Assembly: GCA_964461335.1 (NCBI GenBank)
Contig: CAYWTY010000041.1
Span: 1-14,457, forward strand
Length of the DNA stretch: 14,457 bases
Direction: 5' to 3'
Source: JAKJBL01 sp964461335
GTDB taxonomy: Bacteria; Bacillota; Clostridia; Christensenellales; CAG-138
Part shown: one piece after another, positions 6,104 to 13,720 of the stretch
How positions within the stretch are numbered: position 1 is the stretch's first letter
Layout of the letters: the number at the start of each line of letters is the position of its first letter
The notes under the pieces: model-generated
Seen by the model: only the letters and a program-made list of their open reading frames with translations
Told to the model about the DNA's origin: nothing
Databases searched by the model: none
Position numbers and translations under genes: made by a program

Positions 6104-7459
6104 GTGAAGTACGACCTTTTGGTATTAAACGCAAAAATAGTCAGCTCAACTGAAATTGTTGAGGGCGAGCTGTGTGTTAAAGATGGCAAAGTAGCTGCCA
6201 TAACTGCTTGCAATGTTGGCAATGAAGCAACTAAGGTAGTAGACGCTAAAGGCCGTTATGTAATGCCAGGCGTAATTGACCCGCATCTACATGGCGGGCA
6301 TGGCACGCCTCTGCGTGAGACTTTTGAGTGTTCGAGCAGAGCTGCTGCAGCAGGTGGTGTTACAACAGCGCTTGAGCAGCCGCTTTCAGAGCCATCTACT
6401 GTAACAGTAGAAGCATTTCTTGATAAGAAAGCGGAAGCGGAAAAGAAATTCGTTATAGACTTTGGCCTTTGGGGAGGGTTAATCCCAGGCCATCTTGATG
6501 AAATGGAGGCTTGCTATAAGTTAGGAGCTGGCGCTTTCAAATCATTTATGTGCCCTTGTTCAAATTACCCTATGACAAACGACGGCATTCTGCTTGAGGG
6601 TATGAAGCTGCTTAAAGAATTTGGCGGCTTGAATGCTGTCCATGCTGAGAATGACACATTGATTAACGAATATGTCGCAAGGCTTACAGCAGAGGGCAAG
6701 AACGACGTCCATGCATTCATTGAGAGTCATCCGCCGTATTCTGAGACTGAAGCAGTCCTTCGCTACATCTTTTTAGCGCGGATTGCTGGGTGCAAAGCGC
6801 ATGTTGTGCATTGCAGTGTGCCTGAGGGTATACGCGCAATTCATGCTGCTCAGCTTGAGGGTGTTGATATTACAGTTGAAACCTGCCCGCAGTATCTTGG
6901 CCTGTGTGAAGATGATTTAATACGCATGGGCGGCGTAGCTAAATGCGACCCCCCGGTTCGCTCGCGTGAAATGATGGATGATTTGTGGGATTGCGTGCTG
7001 CAAGGCAAGGTAGACATGATAGCTTCCGACCATTCGCCGCATCCAATGGACCGCAAATATGTAGATGACGACAACTTTTCCTATGCTGCAGAAGGAGTAA
7101 CTGGCATGGAAACGCTCCTGCCTGTTGTACTTGACGAGGGTGTAGCCAAGCGCGGCATGAAGCTTACTCAGGTTGCACTTTTAACAAGTGAAAACGTTGC
7201 ACGAAGGTTCGGGCTTTATGGCAGAAAGGGCGCTCTTGCTGTTGGCTTTGATGCTGACTTTAATATTATTGATATGGATAAAACCTGGCTGTGCAAAGCT
7301 GAAAACATGCATTATTTAAATAAGCATACCCCATTTAACGGGCGTACATTTCAAGGCTGCATAGATGAAACTTATGTGCGCGGCGTACTTGTGAGCAAAG
7401 ACCGCGAAATTCAGGTCGAGCCCGGTTTTGGGAAGTTCTACCCAATGGTTATGGACTGA
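6104..7459 (+). CDS. allB: Allantoinase-like cyclic amidohydrolase (allantoinase / dihydropyrimidinase / hydantoinase family)
   Basis: This 451-residue enzyme opens a cyclic ureide ring. It aligns by eye with E. coli allantoinase along its whole length, for example 'SETEAVLRYIFLARIAGCKA' (213-232), 'HCSVPEG' (236-242), 'GVAKCDPPVRSRE' (277-289) and 'SDHSPHP' (308-314). The binuclear metal site is complete: H61 and H63 ('DPHLH'), the carboxylated lysine K146 ('GAFKSFM'), H180 ('AVHAEND'), H236 and D309. The 'DHSPHP' motif and matching length (453 in E. coli) favour allantoinase over dihydropyrimidinase or type-I dihydroorotase, but hydantoinase activity is not excluded. Translation starts at GTG, with GGAG (6091-6094) 9 nt upstream; no closer ATG fits the conserved N-terminus. 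The next gene is a racemase of the hydantoin/allantoin family, which strengthens the cyclic-ureide assignment. Confidence 0.85.
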   Translation: MKYDLLVLNAKIVSSTEIVEGELCVKDGKVAAITACNVGNEATKVVDAKGRYVMPGVIDPHLHGGHGTPLRETFECSSRAAAAGGVTTALEQPLSEPSTVTVEAFLDKKAEAEKKFVIDFGLWGGLIPGHLDEMEACYKLGAGAFKSFMCPCSNYPMTNDGILLEGMKLLKEFGGLNAVHAENDTLINEYVARLTAEGKNDVHAFIESHPPYSETEAVLRYIFLARIAGCKAHVVHCSVPEGIRAIHAAQLEGVDITVETCPQYLGLCEDDLIRMGGVAKCDPPVRSREMMDDLWDCVLQGKVDMIASDHSPHPMDRKYVDDDNFSYAAEGVTGMETLLPVVLDEGVAKRGMKLTQVALLTSENVARRFGLYGRKGALAVGFDADFNIIDMDKTWLCKAENMHYLNKHTPFNGRTFQGCIDETYVRGVLVSKDREIQVEPGFGKFYPMVMD

Positions 7460-7491
7460 GCTACGCTTAAAAACAGGAGGATGCATTTATA

Positions 7492-8163
7492 GTGAAAATA
7501 CTAATTTTAAACCCAAACAGCAGTGAAGAAATGACAGCCGATATTCAGCGCAATGCCGAAGCATATGCAAATGGCGCTTTTGAAGTAAAGACTTTGCTAA
7601 CGCCAGGCGCCCCGGAGTTTATTGACTATTATTTAGACCAGGCCTTGTGTGCGCCAGGCATGATCAAAAATGTATACGACAATGAAGCTGAATATGATGC
7701 ATTCATCGTCGCTTGCCATTGTGACCCGAATATAGACTTAATAAAAGAAATTACAAATAAACCTGTTGTTGGAATAGGCGAAGCTTCCATGAAAATGGCG
7801 AGCATGCTTGGGCACTCCTTTTCCGTTGTGTCGACAGGCTTGCACTCCATCCCCAATAAAGAAGCAGTTGTAAGGAAGTACCATCTTGAAGGTTGCCTTG
7901 CATCTGTGCGTGCGCCAAAGGCAGGTTCCTGCGGCAGCGACAAAGAGCTTTTTATGCAGGCTGCAAAAACTGCCATTGAAGAGGATATGGCAGAAGTGAT
8001 TGTCTTGGGTTGCGCCGGTATGTCAGGCCTTGACAAAGAAATGAGCAAAGCGCTCAAAGTTCCGGTTTTAGACGGCGTTGTTTGTGCGCTCATTATTGCT
8101 GAGGGGCTTGTAAAAGCAGGCATTAGTACTAGCAAAATACGCAGATACCAGGGTAATCGTTAA
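7492..8163 (+). CDS. Asp/Glu/hydantoin racemase family protein (possible allantoin or hydantoin racemase)
   Basis: This 223-residue cofactor-independent racemase has the family's opening 'MKILILNPNSS' and the two catalytic cysteines, C75 ('VACHCDPN') and C174 ('LGCAGM'). The first motif normally resembles ACFGDPG in hydantoin racemases; here the residue after the cysteine is His and a second cysteine, C77, follows. 'KPVVGIGEASM' (90-100) and 'PVLDGVVCAL' (191-200) are further family segments. It would interconvert the enantiomers of a 5-substituted hydantoin or allantoin for the stereospecific amidohydrolase upstream (inference). The start is GTG: AGGAGG (7475-7480) lies 11 nt before it, and the closer ATG at 7481 runs into a stop after three codons. 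Confidence 0.87.
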   Translation: MKILILNPNSSEEMTADIQRNAEAYANGAFEVKTLLTPGAPEFIDYYLDQALCAPGMIKNVYDNEAEYDAFIVACHCDPNIDLIKEITNKPVVGIGEASMKMASMLGHSFSVVSTGLHSIPNKEAVVRKYHLEGCLASVRAPKAGSCGSDKELFMQAAKTAIEEDMAEVIVLGCAGMSGLDKEMSKALKVPVLDGVVCALIIAEGLVKAGISTSKIRRYQGNR

Positions 8164-8218
8164 TAGTTAAGATATTCGACTTAACAAGTCAGATCTGCAC
8201 ATTTTTAAGGAGATTATT

Positions 8219-9412
8219 ATGATAAGCAACCGCGTAAGGAATATTACCCCTTCTGCAACAGTTGCGCTTAATGGCAAAGTAGCAGAGCTTATAGCTGCAG
8301 GTGTTGATGTAATCGCCTTTAATATAGGCGAACCGGATTTTGATACCCCAACACCCATTGTAGAGGCATGCCAAAAGGCGCTTTCTCAAGGCAAGACTAA
8401 GTATACAGCAGCAAGCGGCATTATGCCGCTGCGCAAGGCAATTTGCGCAAAGCTTCTACGCGATAATGGCGTTACTTATGAGCCTAAACAGATTTGCGTA
8501 TCAACAGGGGCTAAACAAGCGCTAAACAACGCTATACTTGCTATTGTTAACCCTCTTGATGAAGTCATTATTCCTACCCCTTGCTGGGTAAGCTATATCG
8601 AAATTGTAAAACTTGCGGATGGTATTGCAGTTACAGTTCCCACAAAAGAATCAGAAGAATTTCAGCTTGATATAGAGGCGATAAAAAGCGCGTTTACCCC
8701 ACGCACACGCGCAATTATGATTAATACGCCAAACAACCCCACAGGCGCTTCTTATTCCGAAAAGAGCTTGCGCGAACTGGGTGAACTCGCTCTTAAGCAT
8801 GATTTTTATATTGTATCAGATGAAGTTTACGAAAAGCTCATTTACGGGGAGAGCAAACATATTTGCCCTGCTGCGCTCTCACCTGAAATATATGAACATA
8901 CAATCGTAATTAACGGGCTTTCTAAGGCATATTCAATGACAGGCTGGAGGGTTGGCTATACTGCTGCCCCTAAAGACATTGCAAAGGCGATTGACGATTT
9001 GCAGGGCCATACCACAAGCAATTCGACAACCTTTGTTCAATATGCAGCTCTTGAAGCGCTTGACGCCAAAAATGACGCATCTGTAGAAGAAATGAAGGTT
9101 GAGTTTAATAAGCGCCGCAAGTATCTTTTAGGTTTTCTGCGCAGCATACCGGATGTTACATGTGCGGATGCAGGCGGTGCATTTTACCTTATGCCAAATG
9201 TCAGCAAATACTACGGCCGAAGCCATAATGGCAAGATAATTAGGGATTCCTATGATTTCTGTACTTTCATTTTAGAAGAAGCGAAAGTAGCAATAGTGCC
9301 CGGTGCATCCTTTGAAGCTCCGGATAATGTGCGGATTTCATATTCAAATTCTATGGAAAACTTAGAGCGGGGAGCGCTACGCTTAGCACAAGCAATGCAG
9401 CTTCTTCAATAA
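8219..9412 (+). CDS. Class I aspartate-type aminotransferase (subgroup I-beta-like)
   Basis: This 397-residue fold-type I PLP enzyme transfers an amino group between an amino acid and a 2-oxo acid. The Schiff-base lysine is K236 in 'NGLSKAYSMTGWRVGY'. Other PLP contacts are N173 ('TPNNPTG'), D201 and Y204 ('SDEVYEKL') and R244. R372 ('VRISYS') would bind the substrate alpha-carboxylate. 'PTPCWVSY' (119-126) carries the tryptophan typical of aspartate aminotransferases of the Thermus/Bacillus type, with Cys replacing the usual Tyr before it. Aspartate/2-oxoglutarate is the most likely pair; in this context an aspartate- or ureidoglycine-glyoxylate transamination is also possible (inference). 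An AAGGAG box ends 6 nt before the ATG. It is last in the rightward catabolic operon; no clear terminator follows. Confidence 0.88.
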   Translation: MISNRVRNITPSATVALNGKVAELIAAGVDVIAFNIGEPDFDTPTPIVEACQKALSQGKTKYTAASGIMPLRKAICAKLLRDNGVTYEPKQICVSTGAKQALNNAILAIVNPLDEVIIPTPCWVSYIEIVKLADGIAVTVPTKESEEFQLDIEAIKSAFTPRTRAIMINTPNNPTGASYSEKSLRELGELALKHDFYIVSDEVYEKLIYGESKHICPAALSPEIYEHTIVINGLSKAYSMTGWRVGYTAAPKDIAKAIDDLQGHTTSNSTTFVQYAALEALDAKNDASVEEMKVEFNKRRKYLLGFLRSIPDVTCADAGGAFYLMPNVSKYYGRSHNGKIIRDSYDFCTFILEEAKVAIVPGASFEAPDNVRISYSNSMENLERGALRLAQAMQLLQ

Positions 9413-9452
9413 TAACAACTTTCCTTTGCCTTAAAAAATGAATAACAAAATA

Positions 9453-9481
9453 ATATATCTTGCACGATTATATATCTTGCA
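9453..9481 (+). repeat. Tandem direct repeats upstream of the importer promoter
   Basis: The 12-mer ATATATCTTGCA occurs at 9453-9464 and 9470-9481, 17 bp apart, ending 3 bp before the -35 hexamer. The core ATATATC recurs inverted at 9497-9503 (between -35 and -10) and directly at 9517-9523 (near the start point). The position suits an activator or cooperative binding sites. Confidence 0.5.
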
Positions 9482-9484
9482 TTA

Positions 9485-9513
9485 TTGACATAGTGAGATA
9501 TATACATTAAAAT
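9485..9513 (+). promoter_or_regulatory. SigmaA-type promoter of the ABC importer operon
   Basis: A perfect -35 TTGACA (9485-9490) is followed after 17 bp by TAAAAT (9508-9513, five of six consensus bases). Transcription would start near 9520, giving a leader of about 175 nt before the binding-protein gene. Confidence 0.8.
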
Positions 9514-9528
9514 AGCATATATCATAGA

Positions 9529-9540
9529 CTATCGATTATA
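9529..9540 (+). promoter_or_regulatory. Operator-like motif downstream of the importer promoter
   Basis: CTATCGATTATA shares the CTATCGA core and final TA with the motifs at 3833-3848 and 3970-3985. It lies at about +10 to +21, similar to the position in the leftward catabolic operon. Its symmetry is weaker than that of the 3961-3990 palindrome. Confidence 0.4.
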
Positions 9541-9641
9541 TGTTGATTTATGACAGTTGTTTTTAGGGCTTACAGATTTGAGGCATTGGTTATTCAAACT
9601 ATTTGATAAAAGTGTATAGCGCTCACTACCATGATTAAGGC

Positions 9642-9663
9642 TTCCTAAACATGGATTTAGGAA
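9642..9663 (+). other. Leader hairpin upstream of the binding-protein gene
   Basis: TTCCTAAA and TTTAGGAA form a perfect 8-bp stem around a 6-nt loop, 21 nt before the AGGAGG box (9685-9690). It is followed by A-rich sequence, not a U-run, so it is not a terminator. The rest of the leader (9541-9641) matches no riboswitch class I can recognise. Confidence 0.5.
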
Positions 9664-9696
9664 TAAAATAAACTCACCAATAATAGGAGGGACCAA

Positions 9697-10911
9697 ATGA
9701 AGAGAATACTGTGTATTATGTTGGCTTTGTGTTTTGTTGCTGCAGTTGGTTGCACCCCGGCTCAACCCAGCAAACCCGCAGCTCCGGTAGACCCAGCTGC
9801 TCCTGCTGCTCCTGAAGCTCCTGCTTCGAGCAAAGTTATACCTGATGAAATTAAGTTGGGCCTTATGAGCACAATTTCCGGAGGCCAGGCTATTGACGGC
9901 AAGAACATGACTGATGCAATTACCCTAGTATCAGAAGAACTTGAAGCTTTGGGCGGGCTAGATGTAGACGGCAAGAAGGTAAAGATAACATGGGTTATTG
10001 AAGATACCGAAGCTAAGCCCGAAATTGCGGTTAATGCAGTACAAAAGCTTATTGAGCAGGATAAGGTCCTTGCTATCGTAGGCCCGAACAACTCCGGCGA
10101 AACTATTGCAAGCGGCGAAATCAGCCAGGCTGCAAAAGTACCGCAAATTACAAACACAGGCACAAACATTAAGGTTACACAGGTTGGCGACTACATTTTC
10201 CGCGCATGCATTATTGACCCCTTCCAGGGAATAGTTGTTGCTAAGTTTGCATATGACAACCTCAAAATCACAAAAGCGGCAATTCTATATGATAATGCAG
10301 ACACTTATAGCTCTGGTTTGAGCGAATCCTTCAAGAATGCATACGAAGCGCTTGGCGGCACAATCGTAGCAAACGAAGCTTATAGTGGCCAGGATGTTAA
10401 GGATTTCTCCGCACAACTGACTATTATCAAAAATGCAAACCCTGAAGCAATCTTTTACCCGAGCCATATCGAAAATATTCCTCTGCAGCTTCAGCAGACC
10501 AGGGGAATGGGCATCACCGCTCAGCTCTTAGGCTGTGACTCCTGGGACTATGCGGCTCTGCCTGAACTTGTTGGCAAAGATGTTCTCGAAGGCGCCTATT
10601 ATGTAACAGGCTTCTCACCTGATGCGGAAAGCGCAAAGGACTTTGTTAAAGCATTTAACGACCGCTTTGGCTACCGCCCCAGCTTCTGCTCTGCAATGGC
10701 ATATGAGGCTGCACATATCGTTCTAAATTCCATTCAGCGCGCAGAAACAATTGATGGCCCAGGTGTGCGTGATGCAATGGCTGCAACTGATATGGATCTG
10801 CCTTCAGGCCATGTTAAGTTCGATGAATTCAGAAACCCCGTAAAGAGCGGCACAGTTCTACAGGTTAGAGATGGTGTTGCACAGTATGTAACTTCAATTG
10901 ACCCTGACTAA
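9697..10911 (+). CDS. HAAT-type ABC importer substrate-binding lipoprotein (LivJ/LivK family)
   Basis: This 404-residue extracytoplasmic binding protein captures substrate for the importer encoded downstream. It has a lipoprotein signal peptide (1-18) with lipobox AVGC and lipidated C19, then a flexible Pro/Ala-rich linker (about 21-45), consistent with membrane anchoring in a Gram-positive cell. The type I periplasmic-binding fold starts at 'IKLGLMSTISGGQAIDGKNM', with 'AIVGPNNSGETIA' as the substrate-loop region and 'SAMAYEAAHIVLNSI' in the C-terminal lobe. Homologues bind branched-chain amino acids, but the family also covers urea, amides and aromatic acids; the setting beside cyclic-ureide genes suggests a ureide or an amino-acid derivative (inference). 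An AGGAGG box lies 6 nt before the ATG. A strong hairpin follows the stop codon. Confidence 0.92.
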   Translation: MKRILCIMLALCFVAAVGCTPAQPSKPAAPVDPAAPAAPEAPASSKVIPDEIKLGLMSTISGGQAIDGKNMTDAITLVSEELEALGGLDVDGKKVKITWVIEDTEAKPEIAVNAVQKLIEQDKVLAIVGPNNSGETIASGEISQAAKVPQITNTGTNIKVTQVGDYIFRACIIDPFQGIVVAKFAYDNLKITKAAILYDNADTYSSGLSESFKNAYEALGGTIVANEAYSGQDVKDFSAQLTIIKNANPEAIFYPSHIENIPLQLQQTRGMGITAQLLGCDSWDYAALPELVGKDVLEGAYYVTGFSPDAESAKDFVKAFNDRFGYRPSFCSAMAYEAAHIVLNSIQRAETIDGPGVRDAMAATDMDLPSGHVKFDEFRNPVKSGTVLQVRDGVAQYVTSIDPD

Positions 10912-10933
10912 TAGTTTGGATTATTTGTAAGGT

Positions 10934-10977
10934 GGTTTGGCCTGGTGCGCGTTGCGAAACGGGTGCCAGGCCAAATC
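10934..10977 (+). other. Strong intercistronic hairpin with GCGA tetraloop between binding protein and permease
   Basis: TTTGGCCTGG (10936-10945) pairs perfectly with CCAGGCCAAA (10966-10975), extended outward by a wobble and a G-C pair. The stem continues inward by two wobbles and a C-G pair, one G-G mismatch, then CGTT/AACG closed by a GCGA (GNRA) loop at 10954-10957. No U-run follows, so it is more likely an mRNA 3'-end stabiliser or processing block that keeps binding-protein mRNA more abundant than the permease part (inference). Confidence 0.7.
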
Positions 10978-10998
10978 CTTCAAAAATGGGGGGAACTT

Positions 10999-11901
10999 AT
11001 GGCAACATTTGTGCAATTATTAGTATATGGCTTGCAGTTAGGCAGCATTTATGCCTTGCTTGCAATAGGCTATACAATGGTTTTTGGTATAATCCGAATG
11101 ATTAATATGGCTCACGGCGATTTCTTAATGATAGGCTCATATGCGGTCTTTTTTATTGTAAGCCTACTTTTCGCAGATCTAATGATTGGGCCTATGGTTG
11201 CATTGTTCGTTATTGTACTTGGCTCAGTAATCACGGGTATGATTGGCGTTGGAGTTGAACGCATTGCCTATAAGCCGCTGCGCTCAAGGCCGAAAATATC
11301 AAGCATGATTGCGGCAATAGGCGTATCGATATTTACACAAAACTTCTTTCGCTCTCTGCCTTTTATCGGCCCTAACCCGCGTACATTTCCTAAGCTTATG
11401 GAAGACACGCTGTTTTTCATTGGCGGTGTGCAGTTGAGTGTTATGCGGTTGGTGATTATTGCCTTGTCAATATTGATAATGGCATTATTGTACTTCGTAG
11501 TTATGAAAACTAAAATAGGCATGCAAATGAGAACTGTATCTTGTGATAAAGATGCATCTTCATTGATGGGTGTAAATATCAATAGGGTCATTTCAATAAC
11601 CTTCTTTATAGGTGCTGCGCTTGCTGCAATAAGCGGTGCGTTTTACGCAAGCAGCTACCCAATTTTGCTCGTTACAATGGGCGCAACCTTAGGCAATAAA
11701 GCGTTTATAGCTGCAGTTGTCGGAGGTATAGGCGATATACGCGGCGCTGTTCTTGGCGGGTTTATAATGGGCGTAGTAGAAATTATGATTTCTGCTCTAT
11801 ATTCGGAAATTGCCTACGGTTTTTCGTTTGTGGTACTTGTCATCATCCTTCTGCTCAAGCCTGAGGGGCTGCTGGGCAAGCCTATGATCGAGAAAGTGTA
11901 G
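10999..11901 (+). CDS. livH: Branched-chain amino acid-type ABC transporter permease LivH
   Basis: This 300-residue integral membrane subunit pairs with the LivM-type permease to form the transport channel. It is hydrophobic throughout, with about eight membrane segments. Family markers are 'GSIYALLAIGYTMVFGIIRM' near the N-terminus, 'ERIAYKPLR', the cytoplasmic loop 'MRTVSCDKDASSLMGVNINR', 'AAVVGGIGDIRGAVLGG' and the closing 'LLLKPEGLLGKP'. I start it at the ATG at 10999, preceded by a GGGGGGAA box. The frame remains open to a GTG at 10945, but that codon lies in the stem of the intercistronic hairpin and the extra 18 residues are basic and unlike the family N-terminus. The next gene begins within about 10 nt, so the permeases are translated together. 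Confidence 0.92.
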   Translation: MATFVQLLVYGLQLGSIYALLAIGYTMVFGIIRMINMAHGDFLMIGSYAVFFIVSLLFADLMIGPMVALFVIVLGSVITGMIGVGVERIAYKPLRSRPKISSMIAAIGVSIFTQNFFRSLPFIGPNPRTFPKLMEDTLFFIGGVQLSVMRLVIIALSILIMALLYFVVMKTKIGMQMRTVSCDKDASSLMGVNINRVISITFFIGAALAAISGAFYASSYPILLVTMGATLGNKAFIAAVVGGIGDIRGAVLGGFIMGVVEIMISALYSEIAYGFSFVVLVIILLLKPEGLLGKPMIEKV

Positions 11902-11909
11902 GGGTGCTT

Positions 11910-12947
11910 ATGAAGTTGTTAAAACGTAATATTGAAATTGTATTTATTCCCCTGCTGTATGTTGTATTATATGTTGTTCAGCGGACCAGCTTTTTTAACA
12001 ATTATGTTATGCAGATTATTATGCTTGCAGGCATTAACATTGTTATGACTCTATCGCTTAACCTCGTTAATGGCATAACAGGCCAATCTTCCATTGGGCA
12101 TGCAGGTTTTATGTCTGTTGGCGCCTATACTTCGGCGTTTGTGACAACTATAATGCTCGATGTTTCATGCATGTCCCCATTCACGCAGGTGGTAGTCTTC
12201 TTAGCTGCTACTGTTTTTGGGGGCATTTGTGCAGCTATTTGCGGGTATTTAGTAGGTATGCCTACGCTGCGGCTAAAAGGTGACTACCTTGCTATTGTCA
12301 CACTTGGGTTTGGCGAGGTAATCCGCTCTATTATAAGGATTACAGATGTAGTGGGCGGCGCTCGCGGCCTTACAGGCATTCCGAAACTTGCTTCGCTTTT
12401 CTGGATCTTTGCTTTCGTAATCCTGACTATCTATGTTTGCCGAAATTTTATAGACTCGTCATACGGGCGAGCATGTATGTCAATCCGGGATAATGAAATT
12501 GCTGCTGATACAATGGGAATTAACGTTTCACGCTACAAGATAATTGCATTTGTCCTATCCGCCTTTATTGCAGGTGTTGCAGGCAGCATGTATGCGCATA
12601 TGCTTCGCTACCTGCATCCTGATGTGTTCAGTTACGCAAAGTCCACTGATTTTCTCGTGTATCTCTACGCAGGCGGGGTTGGCAGCATTAGCGGTTCAAT
12701 AATCGGGGCATCAATTCTAACTATATTGCCGGAGATGCTGCGAGCGATTGCAAACTGGCGTTTAGTTATGTATGGGATACTTCTCGTACTCATTATTCTC
12801 TTCCGTCAGGAAGGCATGTTTGGTGGTAAGGAGTTTGCGTTTTTGAAGATGAAGACCGGCGGTATTAAAAACATTGGGTTTTCCAACTTCATGCGTAAAC
12901 CCAAAAAACCGCTTGAAAACTCAGCCAAAGAGGAGGTCATCCAATGA
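11910..12947 (+). CDS. livM: Branched-chain amino acid-type ABC transporter permease LivM
   Basis: This 345-residue permease is the second channel-forming subunit. Diagnostic segments are 'GITGQSSIGHAGFMSVGAY', 'TLRLKGDYLAIVTLGFGEVI', 'RDNEIAADTMGINVSRYK' (the cytoplasmic ATPase-coupling loop), 'YAGGVGSISGSIIGA' and 'ILFRQEGMFGG'. It has about nine to ten membrane segments and a basic cytoplasmic tail of some 35 residues. A GTG at 11904 is also in frame, but AGGGG (11900-11904) lies 5 nt before the ATG at 11910, making the ATG the better start. Its stop overlaps the start of the ATPase gene by four bases (ATGA). Confidence 0.92.
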   Translation: MKLLKRNIEIVFIPLLYVVLYVVQRTSFFNNYVMQIIMLAGINIVMTLSLNLVNGITGQSSIGHAGFMSVGAYTSAFVTTIMLDVSCMSPFTQVVVFLAATVFGGICAAICGYLVGMPTLRLKGDYLAIVTLGFGEVIRSIIRITDVVGGARGLTGIPKLASLFWIFAFVILTIYVCRNFIDSSYGRACMSIRDNEIAADTMGINVSRYKIIAFVLSAFIAGVAGSMYAHMLRYLHPDVFSYAKSTDFLVYLYAGGVGSISGSIIGASILTILPEMLRAIANWRLVMYGILLVLIILFRQEGMFGGKEFAFLKMKTGGIKNIGFSNFMRKPKKPLENSAKEEVIQ

Positions 12948-13720
12948 GCGTTTTAAAAGCCGATCATATTAGTATTAATTTTGGCGGATTGCGGGCTGTG
13001 GATGATTTCACGCTTGAGCTTAAAGAAAAGCAGCTCTGCGCTATAATAGGCCCAAATGGCGCAGGCAAAACAACTGTTTTTAATATGCTGACAGGCATTT
13101 ACCAGCCAACGAGCGGGAACATTTATATTAATGGAAAACGAATGTGCAACAATAAGCCATTTGAATTTACAACAGCAGGGCTTGCTAGGACATTCCAAAA
13201 CATTCGTCTATTTGGTCAAGCGACAGTGCTTGATAACGTAAAGATGGCCCATACAAGAAAAACTGAATATGGGTTTGTCAACATGATGCTTCGTAACGGA
13301 AAGTATCACTGCGAAGAAAAGCGCATTGCAGAGGAATCTCTCTGGCTTTTGGAAATGTTTGATTTGGCAGATAAGCGCGACTATTTTGCACGCAATCTTC
13401 CATATGGTGAACAGCGTAAGCTTGAAATCGTGCGCGCGCTTGCGACTGAACCCAAGGTGCTGTTGTTGGATGAACCTGCTGCTGGCATGAACCCCAATGA
13501 AATAGAAGATATTATGCTGCTTATTCGAAGGGTTAACAGTGAACTTGAAAAAACTATCCTTATAATCGAGCATCACATGAATCTTGTAATGGCAATTGCC
13601 GAACACATAAAGGTTCTTGATTTTGGGGTAACAATCGCTGAGGGGACTCCGGAGCAAGTAAAGAACAATCCGAAAGTCATTGAAGCCTATTTGGGAGGTG
13701 GCGCAGCATATGATGCTTGA
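12944..13720 (+). CDS. livG: Branched-chain amino acid-type ABC transporter ATPase LivG
   Basis: This 258-residue ATPase powers the importer with LivF. Walker A is GPNGAGKT (36-43), the Q-loop is Q85 ('RTFQNIRLF'), the signature takes the LivG form 'LPYGEQ' (152-157), Walker B is 'VLLLDEP' (172-178), and the H-loop histidine is H210 or H211 ('IIEHHMN'). The region around 103-125 is the insertion typical of LivG. 'GMNPNE' after Walker B is also characteristic. GAGGAGG stands just upstream, inside the end of livM, and the ATG overlaps the livM stop by 4 bp, indicating translational coupling. Confidence 0.93.
   Translation: MSVLKADHISINFGGLRAVDDFTLELKEKQLCAIIGPNGAGKTTVFNMLTGIYQPTSGNIYINGKRMCNNKPFEFTTAGLARTFQNIRLFGQATVLDNVKMAHTRKTEYGFVNMMLRNGKYHCEEKRIAEESLWLLEMFDLADKRDYFARNLPYGEQRKLEIVRALATEPKVLLLDEPAAGMNPNEIEDIMLLIRRVNSELEKTILIIEHHMNLVMAIAEHIKVLDFGVTIAEGTPEQVKNNPKVIEAYLGGGAAYDA

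Noticed and set aside
8166..8185. Inverted repeat GTTAAG/CTTAAC before the aminotransferase gene
   Set aside because: Only six weak pairs around an 8-nt loop, with no promoter or U-run; likely chance.
9541..9696. Known riboswitch in the importer leader
   Set aside because: No conserved core of the glycine, lysine, guanidine, purine or other class I know could be recognised by eye.
10934..10977. Intrinsic terminator after the binding-protein gene
   Set aside because: The stem is strong, but the following bases (TCCTTCAAAAATGG) lack a U-run, and the permease genes continue as the same transporter.
10945..10998. Upstream GTG start for livH
   Set aside because: It lies in the hairpin stem; the 10999 ATG has a better ribosome binding site and matches the family N-terminus.
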